The notes: generated by a model not told the origin, from the letters alone. A DNA stretch of 63,938 bases from JBBDWR01 sp040902745 (GCA_040902745.1 JBBDWR010000023.1:1-63938), one strand, 5' to 3'. Positions 31,507 to 40,367 are shown, counted from the stretch's first letter. Numbers and translations are program-made.

Positions 31507-33453
31507 ATGATGCCCCTCGTGCCGCTCCTGACCCTTGCCGACGGAACCACCAGCGAGCTCCCTGAGGGTGAGCCGGTCGGCGGTGTGCTGCCGCCGGACG
31601 CCGTGGCTGCGCGGGTCGACGGTGCGCTGAGCGACCTGTCGTTCGTCCCAGACCACGATGCCGTTGTGGAGCTGGTCAGCGCGCACGAGCCAGACGGGCT
31701 GCACGTGCTCCGTCATTCGGCCGCGCACGTGATGGCGCAGGCCGTGTGCGACGTGATCCCCGGCGCCAAGTACGCGATCGGACCCGCCATCACCGACGGG
31801 TTCTACTACGACTTCGAACTTCCCGAGTCGCTCACGCCCGAGGACCTGCCGAAGGTGGAGTCGCGGATGAAGGAGATCGTGAACGACGATCAACCGTTCA
31901 TCCGCGAGGAACTCGATCGGGCCGCGGCACTGGAGCGCTTCGCGGAGCAGCCGTACAAGCGGGAGATCATCGAGGGACTTGAGGATGTTGAAGGCGCGGG
32001 GGAGACGGCCGGGGGCGAGACCGTCAGCATCTACCGCAACGACGGCTGGGCCGACCTGTGCCTCGGTCCACACCTGCCCTCGACCGGAAAACTGAAGTCG
32101 TTCAAGCTGCTGTCGGTCGCCGGCGCGTACTGGCGTGGGGACGAGTCGCGCCCGATGCTTCAGCGGATCTACGGCACCGCCTGGCCCACGAAGCAGGACC
32201 TCAAGAAGCACCTACACCGGCTGAAAGAGGCCGAGAAGCGCGACCACCGAAAGCTCGGGCGCCAGCTCGACCTCTTCAGCTTTCCGGACCAACTCGGTCC
32301 CGGTCTCGCCGTGTGGCATCCGCGCGGTGGCGTGTTCCGCAAGCAACTCGAGGACTACGTCCGCGACCTGCACCTGGAGTCGGGATACGACCTCGTGCAG
32401 AGCCCGCACCTCGCACGCAGGGTTCTGTGGGACACATCGGGGCACACGGAGAAGTATGCCGAGAACATGTATCCGGAGATGGTGCGCGACGAGGCGAGCT
32501 ACTTCGTCAAGCCGATGAACTGTCCGTTCCACGTGTTGATCTACTCCAGCGCCACGCGCAGCTATCGGGATCTGCCGATGCGACTGTCGGAGTTGGGCAC
32601 CGTCTATCGCTACGAGCGGGCGGGAACGCTCCACGGGCTTCTTCGGGCGCGGGGCATCACCCAGGACGATTCCCACATCATCTGCAGAGAGGATCAACTG
32701 GTTCCGGAGATCCAGAAGGTGTTCGACCTCACGCTGCAGATCCACCGGACGTTCGGATTCTCCGATCCCGTCGTCAACCTCTCGACCAAGCCGGGCATGG
32801 CGATCGGCGATGAGTCCATGTGGAACAAGGCGATCGAGGCGCTGGCGGGTGCACTGGAGGGCAGCGGCATGTCCTACGAGGTTGCCGAGGGGGAGGGCGC
32901 CTTCTACGGTCCTAAGGTCGACTTCCACTTCCACGACGCGATCGGCCGCCTCTGGCAATTGACCACCGTGCAGTGCGACTTCGCGCTGCCGGAGCGGTTC
33001 GAGATGGAGTTCATCGGGGAGGACAACGCGCGGCATCGTCCGGTGATGATCCACCGGGCGATCCTCGGCTCCCTCGAGCGCTTCAGCGGCGTCTTGATCG
33101 AGCACTACGCGGGGGCCTTCCCTCTGTGGCTGTCTCCCGAGCAGGTCCGGCTGGTTCCCGTCGCCGACCGTCACGTGCGACGGGCTGAGGATCTGGCCGT
33201 GGAGGCACGGCACCGGGGACTGCGACCCTTCGTGGACGACGCGAAGGAGAGTGTGGGCAAGAAGATCAGGAATGCCCAACTGATGAAGGCGCCCTACACC
33301 CTCGTGATCGGGGACAAGGAACTCGACGCCGACGTTCTGACCGTTCGCATGCGCGATGGTACCGAGGTTCCGAACGTCGCGCTCGAGGACTTCTTGAACG
33401 CGCTCGTGCACGAAGCCGGATCGCGAGCCCTCGAGCAGAGCGCCTTCGGGTAG
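31507..33453 (+). CDS. thrS: threonyl-tRNA synthetase
   Basis: 648 residues. A TGS domain at the start (LTLADGTTSELPEGEPVGGV) is followed by the editing domain with H-x3-H (LRHSAAHVMAQAVC) and C-x3-H-type zinc residues (YRNDGWADLCLGPHLPSTG). The class II core has MNCPFHVLIY (zinc cysteine), TVYRYERAGTLHGLLRARGITQDDSH (motif 2, zinc histidine) and MIHRAILGSLERF (motif 3), then the anticodon-binding domain. It charges tRNA-Thr and clears Ser-tRNA-Thr. The start is ATG 31507 (31510 possible). It lies 20 bases after the permease gene and 5 bases before the HIT gene, matching mycobacterial order. Confidence 0.98.
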   Translation: MMPLVPLLTLADGTTSELPEGEPVGGVLPPDAVAARVDGALSDLSFVPDHDAVVELVSAHEPDGLHVLRHSAAHVMAQAVCDVIPGAKYAIGPAITDGFYYDFELPESLTPEDLPKVESRMKEIVNDDQPFIREELDRAAALERFAEQPYKREIIEGLEDVEGAGETAGGETVSIYRNDGWADLCLGPHLPSTGKLKSFKLLSVAGAYWRGDESRPMLQRIYGTAWPTKQDLKKHLHRLKEAEKRDHRKLGRQLDLFSFPDQLGPGLAVWHPRGGVFRKQLEDYVRDLHLESGYDLVQSPHLARRVLWDTSGHTEKYAENMYPEMVRDEASYFVKPMNCPFHVLIYSSATRSYRDLPMRLSELGTVYRYERAGTLHGLLRARGITQDDSHIICREDQLVPEIQKVFDLTLQIHRTFGFSDPVVNLSTKPGMAIGDESMWNKAIEALAGALEGSGMSYEVAEGEGAFYGPKVDFHFHDAIGRLWQLTTVQCDFALPERFEMEFIGEDNARHRPVMIHRAILGSLERFSGVLIEHYAGAFPLWLSPEQVRLVPVADRHVRRAEDLAVEARHRGLRPFVDDAKESVGKKIRNAQLMKAPYTLVIGDKELDADVLTVRMRDGTEVPNVALEDFLNALVHEAGSRALEQSAFG

Positions 33454-33458
33454 GCATC

Positions 33459-33968
33459 GTGTCCGGCGAGCCCTCGCAGCCGATGCAGCATCTATGGTCG
33501 CCGTGGCGCATGGAGTACATCCGCACGGCCACCGAGGTCGACGCGCCCGGATGCATCTTCTGCGACCTGCCCGTCAAAGGTGATGACGAGGCCCATGTGC
33601 TGGCGCGCGGCGAGCACGGTTTCGTGATCCTGAACGCCTACCCCTACAACCCGGGACACCTGATGGTGGCTCCCTGGAGGCACACGGGGGAGTTCCACGA
33701 GCTCACGGTGCGGGAACATACGGGGCTGATGGAACTCCAACGCCGCGCGGTGGTCGCATTGCGCGAGGAGATGGAGCCGCACGGATTCAACATCGGGATG
33801 AACGTCGGCAAGGTCGCCGGGGCGGGGTTCCCCGGACATCTGCACTGGCACGTGGTGCCCCGATGGACGGGCGACACGAACTTCATGCCGATCATCGGGC
33901 AGACCCGGGTGCTCCCGGAGCTGCTCGACGAGACCTACCGACGTCTCAAGCCACGGATGGGAGCGTGA
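33459..33968 (+). CDS. HIT-family hydrolase/AP4A phosphorylase-like
   Basis: 169 residues of the histidine-triad superfamily. CIFCDLP gives a C-x-x-C metal pair near the start, HVLARGEHGFVILNAYPYNP the first nucleotide-binding part, GHLMVAP follows, and G-H-L-H-W-H-V-V-P-R-W is the H-x-H-x-H-x-x triad whose central histidine is the nucleophile. In M. tuberculosis the gene next to thrS (Rv2613c) is an AP4A phosphorylase, which is the most specific guess here. GTG 33459 begins after the thrS stop; ATG 33483 is an alternative. Confidence 0.9.
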   Translation: MSGEPSQPMQHLWSPWRMEYIRTATEVDAPGCIFCDLPVKGDDEAHVLARGEHGFVILNAYPYNPGHLMVAPWRHTGEFHELTVREHTGLMELQRRAVVALREEMEPHGFNIGMNVGKVAGAGFPGHLHWHVVPRWTGDTNFMPIIGQTRVLPELLDETYRRLKPRMGA

Positions 33969-34018
33969 CCGGCTCGGCCGCAGGCAGGGTTTGAGTCGGG
34001 CGGTTCGAAGGGGGAGGG

Positions 34019-36109
34019 CTAGTGCTTGGAGCCGCTCTCCGCGTCCGACTTGGCTCCGGCCACGATCTTTTCCGCGATCTGCGGCGGGACCTCCTCGTAG
34101 TGGGAGAAGGCCATCGTGAATGCGCCGCGACCCCCGGTGATCGATCGCAGATCGATCGCGTAGCGCGCGACCTCGGCCTGCGGGACGAGCGCCTTGACCA
34201 GTTGCTTGTCCACGCTCGCCTGCTCCACTCCCTGGATCTTCGCGCGCTTGGCGTTCAGGTCGCCCATCACGTCGCCGGTGTGATCCTCGGGTACGACGAC
34301 CTCGAGCTCTACGACCGGTTCGAGCAGGTTGACCCCGGCCTCATCGATGGCCTCTTTGAGCGCCATCGAGCCGGCGATCTGGAACGACATGTCGCTCGAG
34401 TCCACGCTGTGCGCCTTGCCGTCGAACAACGTGACGCGGATGTCCACCATCGGGTACCCGGCGGCGACCCCTTCGGCCATCGTCTTGCGCACGCCCTTCT
34501 CGACCGAGGGGATGAACTGGTGGGGGACGGCGCCGCCGACGATCTTGTCGACGTACTCGAAACCGGAGCCGTGCGGGAGCGGTTCCACTTTGACGGAGCA
34601 CACGGCGTACTGCCCGTGCCCGCCGCTCTGCTTCACGTAGCGTCCCGTGACCTCCACAGGCTTGCGGATCGTCTCCTTGTAGGCGATGCGAGCGGGGTGG
34701 GTCAGTACCTCGACGCCGTATTTGTTCTTCATGCGCTCGACCGCCACCTCGAGGTGTGCGTCGCCCATCCCGAAGAGCACGGTTTCGTGCGTTTCGTCCG
34801 ACCGTTCGATCCGAAGAGTCGGGTCTTCTTCCCGCAGCCGTGCGAGCGCCGTGGACAGCTTGTCCTCGTCCCCCTTCGTCTTTGGCTCGATCGCGTAGGC
34901 GAGAAGCGGCTCGGGCATCTGCGGCGCTGGGATCGTGACCGGGTGGTTCTTGTCGCTGAGGGTGTCACCGGTATGGGTCTTGGTGAGCTTGGCTACCCCA
35001 CCGATGTCGCCCGCTGGGATCTCTGAAACCGAGTCGTGCTCCTTGCCCCGCACGGTGAACAGCTGGCCGACCCGTTCGTCGGAGCCCGCGCGTTCGTTGT
35101 GGACCGTCGCGTCCGGACGGACCGCGCCGGAGAACACTCGGAACATCGTGATGTGTCCCACGTACGGGTCGGAGAGCGTCTTGAACACGTACGCGGCGAG
35201 CGGACCGTTCGGGTCGCAGGCATCCTGCTCGGACGAGCCGTCCGTGGTCGTCACCGTGATCGGGTCGCGTTCGGCCGGTGAAGGGAACTCCTCGCGGATG
35301 AAGGCGAGCAATCGATCGACCCCGATCGCCTTCTCCGCCGACCCGACGAAGACGGGAGCGATCGTTCCCTGCGCGAACCCCGCCTTGACGCCGTCGATGA
35401 TCTCTTTCTCCTCCAGCTCGCCTTGTTCCAGGTAGCGCTCGATCAGCTCGTCGTCCGCCTCGGCGACCGCCTCCATCAGTTGTTCGCGCGCGGGGTCCGC
35501 GATCGCGGCCAGGTCCTCGGGCCAGTCGCCCTCTTCGGCGATCGGCCCGACCGGATACAGGTCCGCCTTCTTGTGGAGCAGATCGGCGATCCCATGGAAG
35601 TCGTGTTCTTCCCCGATCGGCAGCTCGACCGGCGCGATCTGCTTCCCGAACGCTTGGATCAGCTGCCGCTGCGTCTCGGCGAACGATGCGCGCTCCCTGT
35701 CGATCTTGTTCACGAAGAACGCGCGAGGGAGTCCCTCTTGGACCGCGAGCTCCCAGGCCGCTTCGGTCTGCACCTGCACGCCGTCGACGGCCGAGACGAC
35801 GATCAACACAGCATCGACGGCGCGGATCGCCGAGCGAAGGTCGCCGACGAAGTCGGCGTAGCCGGGAGCGTCGAGCACGTTGATCTTGACGCCCTCCCAC
35901 TCCACCGGCGCCATCGACAGGGAGACGCTGATGGCCTTGCGGATCTCCTCGGGGTCGTGATCGGAGACCGTCGTCCCGTCCTCGACGGTGCCCATCCGAT
36001 TGGTCGTGCCGGCGGCGAACAGCATCGCTTCCAGCAGGGTGGTCTTCCCGGCTCCGCCGTGCCCCACCAGGAGCACGTTGCGGATGTCGGAGGCGTCGTA
36101 GGTCTTCAA
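34019..36109 (-). CDS. fusA2: elongation-factor-G-like GTPase (EF-G2 type)
   Basis: 696 residues of the translational GTPase family. G1 is GHGGAGKTT (16-24); G2 lies in the TTVSDHDPEEIRKAIS region, G3 is DAPGYADF, G4 NKID. Domains III-V follow, with GGVAKLTKTHTGDTLSD and the C-terminal MGDLNAKRAKIQGVE and YAIDLRSITGGRGAFTMAFSHYEEVPP typical of EF-G. GHGGAGKTT instead of GHVDAGKTT marks the EF-G2 paralogue, whose role in actinobacteria is unsettled. The TTG start at 36109 has GGAGG directly upstream. It runs against the otherwise plus-strand synteny block, between the HIT and CDP-alcohol transferase-like genes, where the compared mycobacterial order has nothing. Confidence 0.9.
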   Translation of the reverse strand: MKTYDASDIRNVLLVGHGGAGKTTLLEAMLFAAGTTNRMGTVEDGTTVSDHDPEEIRKAISVSLSMAPVEWEGVKINVLDAPGYADFVGDLRSAIRAVDAVLIVVSAVDGVQVQTEAAWELAVQEGLPRAFFVNKIDRERASFAETQRQLIQAFGKQIAPVELPIGEEHDFHGIADLLHKKADLYPVGPIAEEGDWPEDLAAIADPAREQLMEAVAEADDELIERYLEQGELEEKEIIDGVKAGFAQGTIAPVFVGSAEKAIGVDRLLAFIREEFPSPAERDPITVTTTDGSSEQDACDPNGPLAAYVFKTLSDPYVGHITMFRVFSGAVRPDATVHNERAGSDERVGQLFTVRGKEHDSVSEIPAGDIGGVAKLTKTHTGDTLSDKNHPVTIPAPQMPEPLLAYAIEPKTKGDEDKLSTALARLREEDPTLRIERSDETHETVLFGMGDAHLEVAVERMKNKYGVEVLTHPARIAYKETIRKPVEVTGRYVKQSGGHGQYAVCSVKVEPLPHGSGFEYVDKIVGGAVPHQFIPSVEKGVRKTMAEGVAAGYPMVDIRVTLFDGKAHSVDSSDMSFQIAGSMALKEAIDEAGVNLLEPVVELEVVVPEDHTGDVMGDLNAKRAKIQGVEQASVDKQLVKALVPQAEVARYAIDLRSITGGRGAFTMAFSHYEEVPPQIAEKIVAGAKSDAESGSKH

Positions 36110-36232
36110 TCGCCCTCCTTCGCGGCCGCGGGCGGCGAGTCGCCGTGGGGCGCGATTGTATGCGCGCTCCCGGGCGCGGGGGAAGGGACCGGCGGCACCG
36201 GCGGCCCGGTTGTTAGGCTCCGACCTCGTGTG

Positions 36233-36769
36233 ATGGATGCGATCCCTGCCTCGTCCGCCCCTGCCACAGGCTCGTTCGCGACGCGCGCGCTGGTCGTGGC
36301 GGGCGTTGCGCTCGCAGGCGCGGCCGCCTGGGCGATCCTGGACCGTCGCGAGATCCTCGCGGGCGCCTTCGTTGCCGCGTCGGGCATCGTGCTGATCGCG
36401 GCAGGTATCTTGGCCCGCCGCGCGGCCGCGCCCCTGGAACTCGTCCTGGACTCGGTCGCGGACCGTCTCTTCGACGGGCTCGTGCTCTCGGCCATCGCCT
36501 GGGCGGCGCGCGATTCGGATCCGGCCACCTCGCTGGGAGCCCTCGTAGCGATGGCCGCGGGGTTCCTCGGTTCCTACGTCCGGGCGAAGGGAGCGTCGCT
36601 CGGCTACGGCGTCACAGAGAGCCCGCGCACCCGCGCCGTGCGCTATGGACTCGTCGCGGCCGGACTGCTGGGAGGAGTGCTGTCGTGGACGGTCTGGGCG
36701 GCGGCCACGGTGTCGATCCTGGCGTCGATCGTCCGTTCGAGCCAGGTGGCCAAGGAGGAACGGGCGTGA
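36233..36769 (+). CDS. CDP-alcohol phosphatidyltransferase-like membrane protein with altered signature
   Basis: 178 residues with about five membrane helices. The genomic slot, between HIT and the acyltransferase, is that of pgsA1, phosphatidylinositol-phosphate synthase. The family motif is D-x2-D-G-x2-A-R-x8-G-x3-D-x3-D. Here G58-I-L-A61-R62 and D73-S-V-A-D77 are recognisable (LVLDSVADRLFDG), but the positions of the first two aspartates read L54 and A57, the G before D73 is replaced, and the spacing is two residues shorter. Since those aspartates bind the metal and CDP group, the protein may be inactive or have another function. TAGGCT 14 bases upstream may be its -10 box. Its end overlaps the next gene. 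Confidence 0.7.
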   Translation: MDAIPASSAPATGSFATRALVVAGVALAGAAAWAILDRREILAGAFVAASGIVLIAAGILARRAAAPLELVLDSVADRLFDGLVLSAIAWAARDSDPATSLGALVAMAAGFLGSYVRAKGASLGYGVTESPRTRAVRYGLVAAGLLGGVLSWTVWAAATVSILASIVRSSQVAKEERA

Positions 36770-37683
36770 CGGGGTCCGACACGAGCAGCGTGCCCGCGCG
36801 CGAAACCCTGAAGGAGCGGTCCACCTACGGCCTCTACGCGGGAGCCGAACGGCTGGCGCGCGCCCTCCCAGAGCGCGGTGCGCGGATCCTCGGCGCCGCG
36901 ATCGCCGCGATCGCGTACTGGGCGCTACCGAACATGCGGGCGACGGTGACGGCGAACCAGGCCCAGGTGCTCGGACTGCAGATCGACGATCCCCTCGTCC
37001 GGATCTCGACCCGAGAAGCGTTCCGCCTCTACGTGCGCTACTGGTTCGACACCTTTCGACTGCGGGATATGACCCGCGAGCAGGTGCTCGACAGGATGGA
37101 CGCGACAGGGCTGGAGCACATCCAGGCGGCGATCGCCGGCGGTAAGGGGGCGATCGCCGTGTTGGCGCACCTCGGCAACTGGGACGCCGCCGGCGCGTGG
37201 GTCTTCGCCGAGGGGGTCCCCGTCGTGTCCGTCGCCGAGGAACTGCGACCCTCGCGCCTGTACGAGTTGTTCGTGCGCCACCGGGAAGCGCTTGGCATGC
37301 GCATCGTGCCACTGTCGAAGGACGGGAAGGCGGGACGAGAGCTGGCGGGCCTGCTGGAGGAGAATTATCTCGTCGCGCTCGTGGCCGACCGCAACCTGAA
37401 CGCGCGCGGCGTCAAGGTCGAGATGTTCGGGCGCGCTCGTTCGCTACCCGCAGGCCCGGCGTTGCTGTCGATCACGACCGGAGCTCCGGTGCTCGTCTGC
37501 TCTGTGTACACGACGAAGGACGGCTGGCGGATCGTGGTCGAGCCCCCGATCGCGTTCGAGCGGAGTGGGACGCTGCGCAACGACGTCGCTGCGCTCACGG
37601 GTCGGATCGCGTCGAGGTTCGAAGCCGCGATCATGGCGAACCCTGCGGACTGGCACCTGTTCCAGCCCGCCTGGGAGCCGTGA
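36766..37683 (+). CDS. phosphatidylinositol mannoside acyltransferase-like (PatA-type)
   Basis: 305 residues of the lauroyl/myristoyl acyltransferase (HtrB/LpxL) superfamily. The catalytic H-x4-D is in AHLGNWDAAG, with VVSVAEELRPSRLYELFVRHREALG and PLSKDGKAGRELAGLLEE as further family blocks and the Arg-containing LVADRNLNARGVKVEMFGR. In this gene neighbourhood it corresponds to Rv2611c, which acylates phosphatidylinositol mannosides. GTG 36766 has AAGGAGGAACGGGC upstream and overlaps the preceding stop by four bases; its own stop overlaps the next GTG by four. There is one probable membrane-association stretch near residues 35-56. Confidence 0.9.
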   Translation: MTGSDTSSVPARETLKERSTYGLYAGAERLARALPERGARILGAAIAAIAYWALPNMRATVTANQAQVLGLQIDDPLVRISTREAFRLYVRYWFDTFRLRDMTREQVLDRMDATGLEHIQAAIAGGKGAIAVLAHLGNWDAAGAWVFAEGVPVVSVAEELRPSRLYELFVRHREALGMRIVPLSKDGKAGRELAGLLEENYLVALVADRNLNARGVKVEMFGRARSLPAGPALLSITTGAPVLVCSVYTTKDGWRIVVEPPIAFERSGTLRNDVAALTGRIASRFEAAIMANPADWHLFQPAWEP

Positions 37684-38786
37684 TCGGTCCGTTGAAGCTC
37701 GCAATCACCTGTCCGTACGCCTGGGACGCCCCGGGCGGCGTCCAGGTTCACGTTCGAGAGCTCGGAGAACAGCTCCGCGCGCGGGGCCACGATGTGCTCG
37801 CGCTCACGCCGTCGAGATCCCGACCTGAACAGGACTGGGTGCGATCGGTGGGCAGGCCCATCGGCGTTCCCTACAACGCGTCGGTCGCGCCGATCTGCCC
37901 GTGGCCCTCGTCCGGACGCCGGACGGTGGACGCACTGCGGGCGTTCGGGCCCGAGGTGATCCACGCTCATGAGCCCCTCACCCCGAGTACCTCCTTTTTC
38001 TCCATGCGGAGCGGGGTCGCGCCGATCGTCGCGACGTTCCACTCGGGCGCGTCGCGCGCGCTGCTGTATGACCTTGCCGCACCCGTGCTCCGGCGGCAGG
38101 CGCGCCGGATCGCCGTGCGGATCGCCGTTTCTCGCGCCGCGGCCGCTTTCGCCGGGCGACGGATCGGCGGCGGATATCAGATCGTGGGCAACGGTGTGGA
38201 CGTCGCCCGCTTCCGCGACGCGACCCCGGCAGCACTCGGACCCGGGCCCGCGCTGTTGTTCGTCGGACGACTGGACGAACGGAAGGGCTTTCCGACCGCC
38301 GTCGACGCGTTCACGCGGTTGGCGGCGCGCTTCGACGATCTCCGCCTGGTCGTCGCCGGAGACGGCCCAGATCGCGGCGCGGTCGAGCGGTTGGCACCCG
38401 CAGTACGTGCGCGCGTTCGGATGCTGGGACACGTCCCGAACGTAGATCTGCCTCCTGTCCTCGCCGCGTGCGATCTCTTCCTGGCCTCGTCGGTGGGAGG
38501 GGAGAGCTTCGGGATCGTGCTGGTCGAAGCGATGGCGGCAGGACTCGCGGTTGTGGCCAGCCGGATCCCCGGCTACGACGAGGTCGTGACCCACGAGGTG
38601 GACGGACTCCTGGTGCCCCCGCGGCGCCCGGATGCGGCAGCCGAAGCGCTCGCGCTCCTGTTGGAGGATCGAGCCCTGGCCGCCCGGCTCGCTGAGGCCG
38701 GCCGTGAACGGGCCGCGTCGTTCTCGTGGGAAGCGATCACCGGTCGGCTCGAGGCTCTCTACCGCCAGGCGGCCGGGCGCAGCTGA
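37680..38786 (+). CDS. pimA: GT4 glycosyltransferase, PimA-like
   Basis: 368 residues of the GT-B fold retaining glycosyltransferase family 4. The N-terminal domain has CPYAWDAPGGVQVHVRELGE (G-G-V-Q-x-H for acceptor/donor phosphate), HAHEPLTPSTSFF and FHSG. The C-terminal donor domain has VGRLDERKGF, VVAGDGPDRGAVERL, LASSVGGESFGIVLVEAMAAG (E-x7-E motif) and DEVVTHEVDGLLVPP. In the conserved order, PimA adds the first mannose from GDP-mannose to phosphatidylinositol. This is the best assignment, although the upstream PI-synthase-like gene is degenerate. GTG 37680 overlaps the acyltransferase stop by four bases. Confidence 0.88.
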   Translation: MIGPLKLAITCPYAWDAPGGVQVHVRELGEQLRARGHDVLALTPSRSRPEQDWVRSVGRPIGVPYNASVAPICPWPSSGRRTVDALRAFGPEVIHAHEPLTPSTSFFSMRSGVAPIVATFHSGASRALLYDLAAPVLRRQARRIAVRIAVSRAAAAFAGRRIGGGYQIVGNGVDVARFRDATPAALGPGPALLFVGRLDERKGFPTAVDAFTRLAARFDDLRLVVAGDGPDRGAVERLAPAVRARVRMLGHVPNVDLPPVLAACDLFLASSVGGESFGIVLVEAMAAGLAVVASRIPGYDEVVTHEVDGLLVPPRRPDAAAEALALLLEDRALAARLAEAGRERAASFSWEAITGRLEALYRQAAGRS

Positions 38787-38814
38787 GTGAGCGGGTCGTC
38801 GCGCCGTTGTTAGC

Positions 38815-39387
38815 ATGAGCGCCGTGCTGGCTGTCTGGATCCTCGTGGGCGTGGCGGTCGTCGTGCTGCTCGCTCTGGTGCTGACCTACAACCGGCTCGT
38901 CGCCCTGCGCAATCGGGTCGACAACGGGTGGTCGCAGATCGACGTCCAGCTCCGCCGCCGGTACGACCTGATCCCCAACCTGGTCGAGACCGTCGAGGGA
39001 TACGCCCGGCACGAGCGCGGGGTGTTCGAACAGGTCACCACCGCCCGGGCTCGGGCGATCGACGCCACCGGGGTCGAGGGCCAGGCCCAGGCGGAGAACG
39101 CGGTCTCGCGCAACATCCGTCAGCTCCTCGCGGTCGCGGAGAACTATCCCGACCTGAAGGCGAACGAGAACTTCCTGGCATTGCAGGAAGAGCTGACAGG
39201 TACCGAATCGAAGATCGCTTACGCGCGACAGTTCTACAACGATCAGGTGATGCGCCTGAACACGTTGATCGGATCGTTCCCCTCCAACCTCGTGGCTCGC
39301 TCGTTCCGGTTCACGCCGCGCCCCTTCTTCGACATCGAGGAGCCCGCTCGCGTGCCGGTCCAGGTGGACCTCGACACGGATCGATAG
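38815..39387 (+). CDS. lemA: LemA-family protein
   Basis: 190 residues. A single N-terminal membrane helix (VWILVGVAVVVLLALVLTYN) is followed by the LemA helical domain: LRNRVDNGWSQIDVQLRRRYDLIPNLVETV, then FEQVTTARARAIDA and the conserved E-N-Y-P-x-L-K-A-N-E-N-F-L-x-L-Q-E-E-L, E-S-x-I-x-Y-A-R-x-F-Y-N-D and a G-S-F-P-S-N-L ending. ATG 38815 is the given start; TAGCAT at 38811-38816 overlaps it and would make GTG 38824 the natural leaderless start. LemA often accompanies a metalloprotease gene, and htpX follows six bases after its stop. Confidence 0.93.
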   Translation: MSAVLAVWILVGVAVVVLLALVLTYNRLVALRNRVDNGWSQIDVQLRRRYDLIPNLVETVEGYARHERGVFEQVTTARARAIDATGVEGQAQAENAVSRNIRQLLAVAENYPDLKANENFLALQEELTGTESKIAYARQFYNDQVMRLNTLIGSFPSNLVARSFRFTPRPFFDIEEPARVPVQVDLDTDR

Positions 39388-39393
39388 CCGCCC

Positions 39394-40299
39394 GTGTACG
39401 AGCAGATCGCCGCGAACAAGCGCAAGACCATCCTGCTCGTGCTGGGGGCACTGGTGCTGCTCGGTGCCGTCGGGTACGTCCTCGGTCTGTTGTGGGCGAC
39501 CGGGCCGGCCGGGCTCGTGATCGCGCTCGGCATCGCCGCGGTGCTGTCGTTCACGTCGTATCGCTACGGGGACCGGGTCGTCCTCGCGTCTGCTCGCGCG
39601 AAGGCCGTGACGCAGGAGGAAGAGCCCCGCCTGCACAACGTCGTCGAAGGCCTGGCGATCGCGGCGGGGGTCCCGAAGCCCGCGGTGTATGTGATCCCCG
39701 AACAAGCTCCGAACGCGTTCGCAACGGGCCGCAACCCCGAGCATTCGTCGATCGCCGTGACCCGTGGCCTGCTCGACTCGATGAACCGTGTCGAGCTCGA
39801 AGGGGTGGTCGGCCACGAGATGGCCCACGTCGTCGACCGCGACATCCTGCTCGGGACGATCGTCGCGACGCTCGTGGGTGCCATCGTGCTGTTGTCGGAG
39901 TTCTTCCTGCGAACGTGGTGGTGGGGCGGCATCGGTGGACGTCGCGGGGACGACCGCAACGGCGGACCGGCCGGAGCGATCCTGATGATCGTGGGGTTCG
40001 CCCTGGTGATCCTGGCGCCCCTGTTCGGGCAACTGATCAAGCTCGCGGTCTCGCGCAACCGGGAGTTCCTCGCCGACGCCCAGGGAGCGCTGCTGACCCG
40101 CTACCCGCCCGGCCTGTTGGCGGCCCTGCACAAGATCGCCGCCAGCCCGACGGCGATGCACGCGGCGAACAACGCAACCGCACACCTATGGCTGTCCCAG
40201 CCCTCGCGATTCCAAGGCGAGAAGGTGGGCACGATCGAGCGCCTGTTCAACACGCACCCTCCGCTGGCGGACCGGATCGCGCGTTTGGAGGAGATGTGA
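39394..40299 (+). CDS. htpX: M48 zinc metalloprotease HtpX
   Basis: 301 residues. Two N-terminal membrane helices (TILLVLGALVLLGAVGYVL and AGLVIALGIAAVLSFTSY) precede the protease domain with the catalytic H-E-M-A-H (VGHEMAHVVDRD), two more hydrophobic segments (LGTIVATLVGAIVLLSEFF and GAILMIVGFALVILAPLFG) and the downstream glutamate ligand in SRNREFLADAQGALLTR. The C-terminal N-T-H-P-P-L-x-x-R-I-x-R-L-E-E-M is the M48B ending. It degrades damaged membrane proteins and is usually stress-regulated. The start is GTG 39394. It sits with lemA in a likely bicistronic unit and ends inside a 23-base palindrome. Confidence 0.94.
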   Translation: MYEQIAANKRKTILLVLGALVLLGAVGYVLGLLWATGPAGLVIALGIAAVLSFTSYRYGDRVVLASARAKAVTQEEEPRLHNVVEGLAIAAGVPKPAVYVIPEQAPNAFATGRNPEHSSIAVTRGLLDSMNRVELEGVVGHEMAHVVDRDILLGTIVATLVGAIVLLSEFFLRTWWWGGIGGRRGDDRNGGPAGAILMIVGFALVILAPLFGQLIKLAVSRNREFLADAQGALLTRYPPGLLAALHKIAASPTAMHAANNATAHLWLSQPSRFQGEKVGTIERLFNTHPPLADRIARLEEM

Positions 40300-40367
40300 C
40301 ATCTCCTCCAGGTCGTTGAGGCACCCGGATCCGGGGGCTAGCATCTGTGGCCCGAACCTCGGTTCGG
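40287..40367 (+). promoter_or_regulatory. three inverted repeats at the htpX end and DUF3048 leader
   Basis: At the htpX stop, 11-base arms (GGAGGAGATGT at 40287-40297 and its complement at 40299-40309) flank a single G, a perfect 23-base palindrome covering the last codons and stop. CCCGGATCCGGG (40324-40335) is a second perfect palindrome. CCGAAC (40352-40357) and GTTCGG (40362-40367) form a hairpin around CTCG. The first may be a U-less terminator. The others lie in the upstream region of the DUF3048 gene and could be operators or RNA hairpins. Confidence 0.5.

Noticed and set aside
31477..33411. Long minus-strand frames antisense to thrS
   Set aside because: Such frames are typical of high-GC DNA, in which the strand opposite a real gene has few stop codons. 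The translations are arginine/histidine-rich without motifs.
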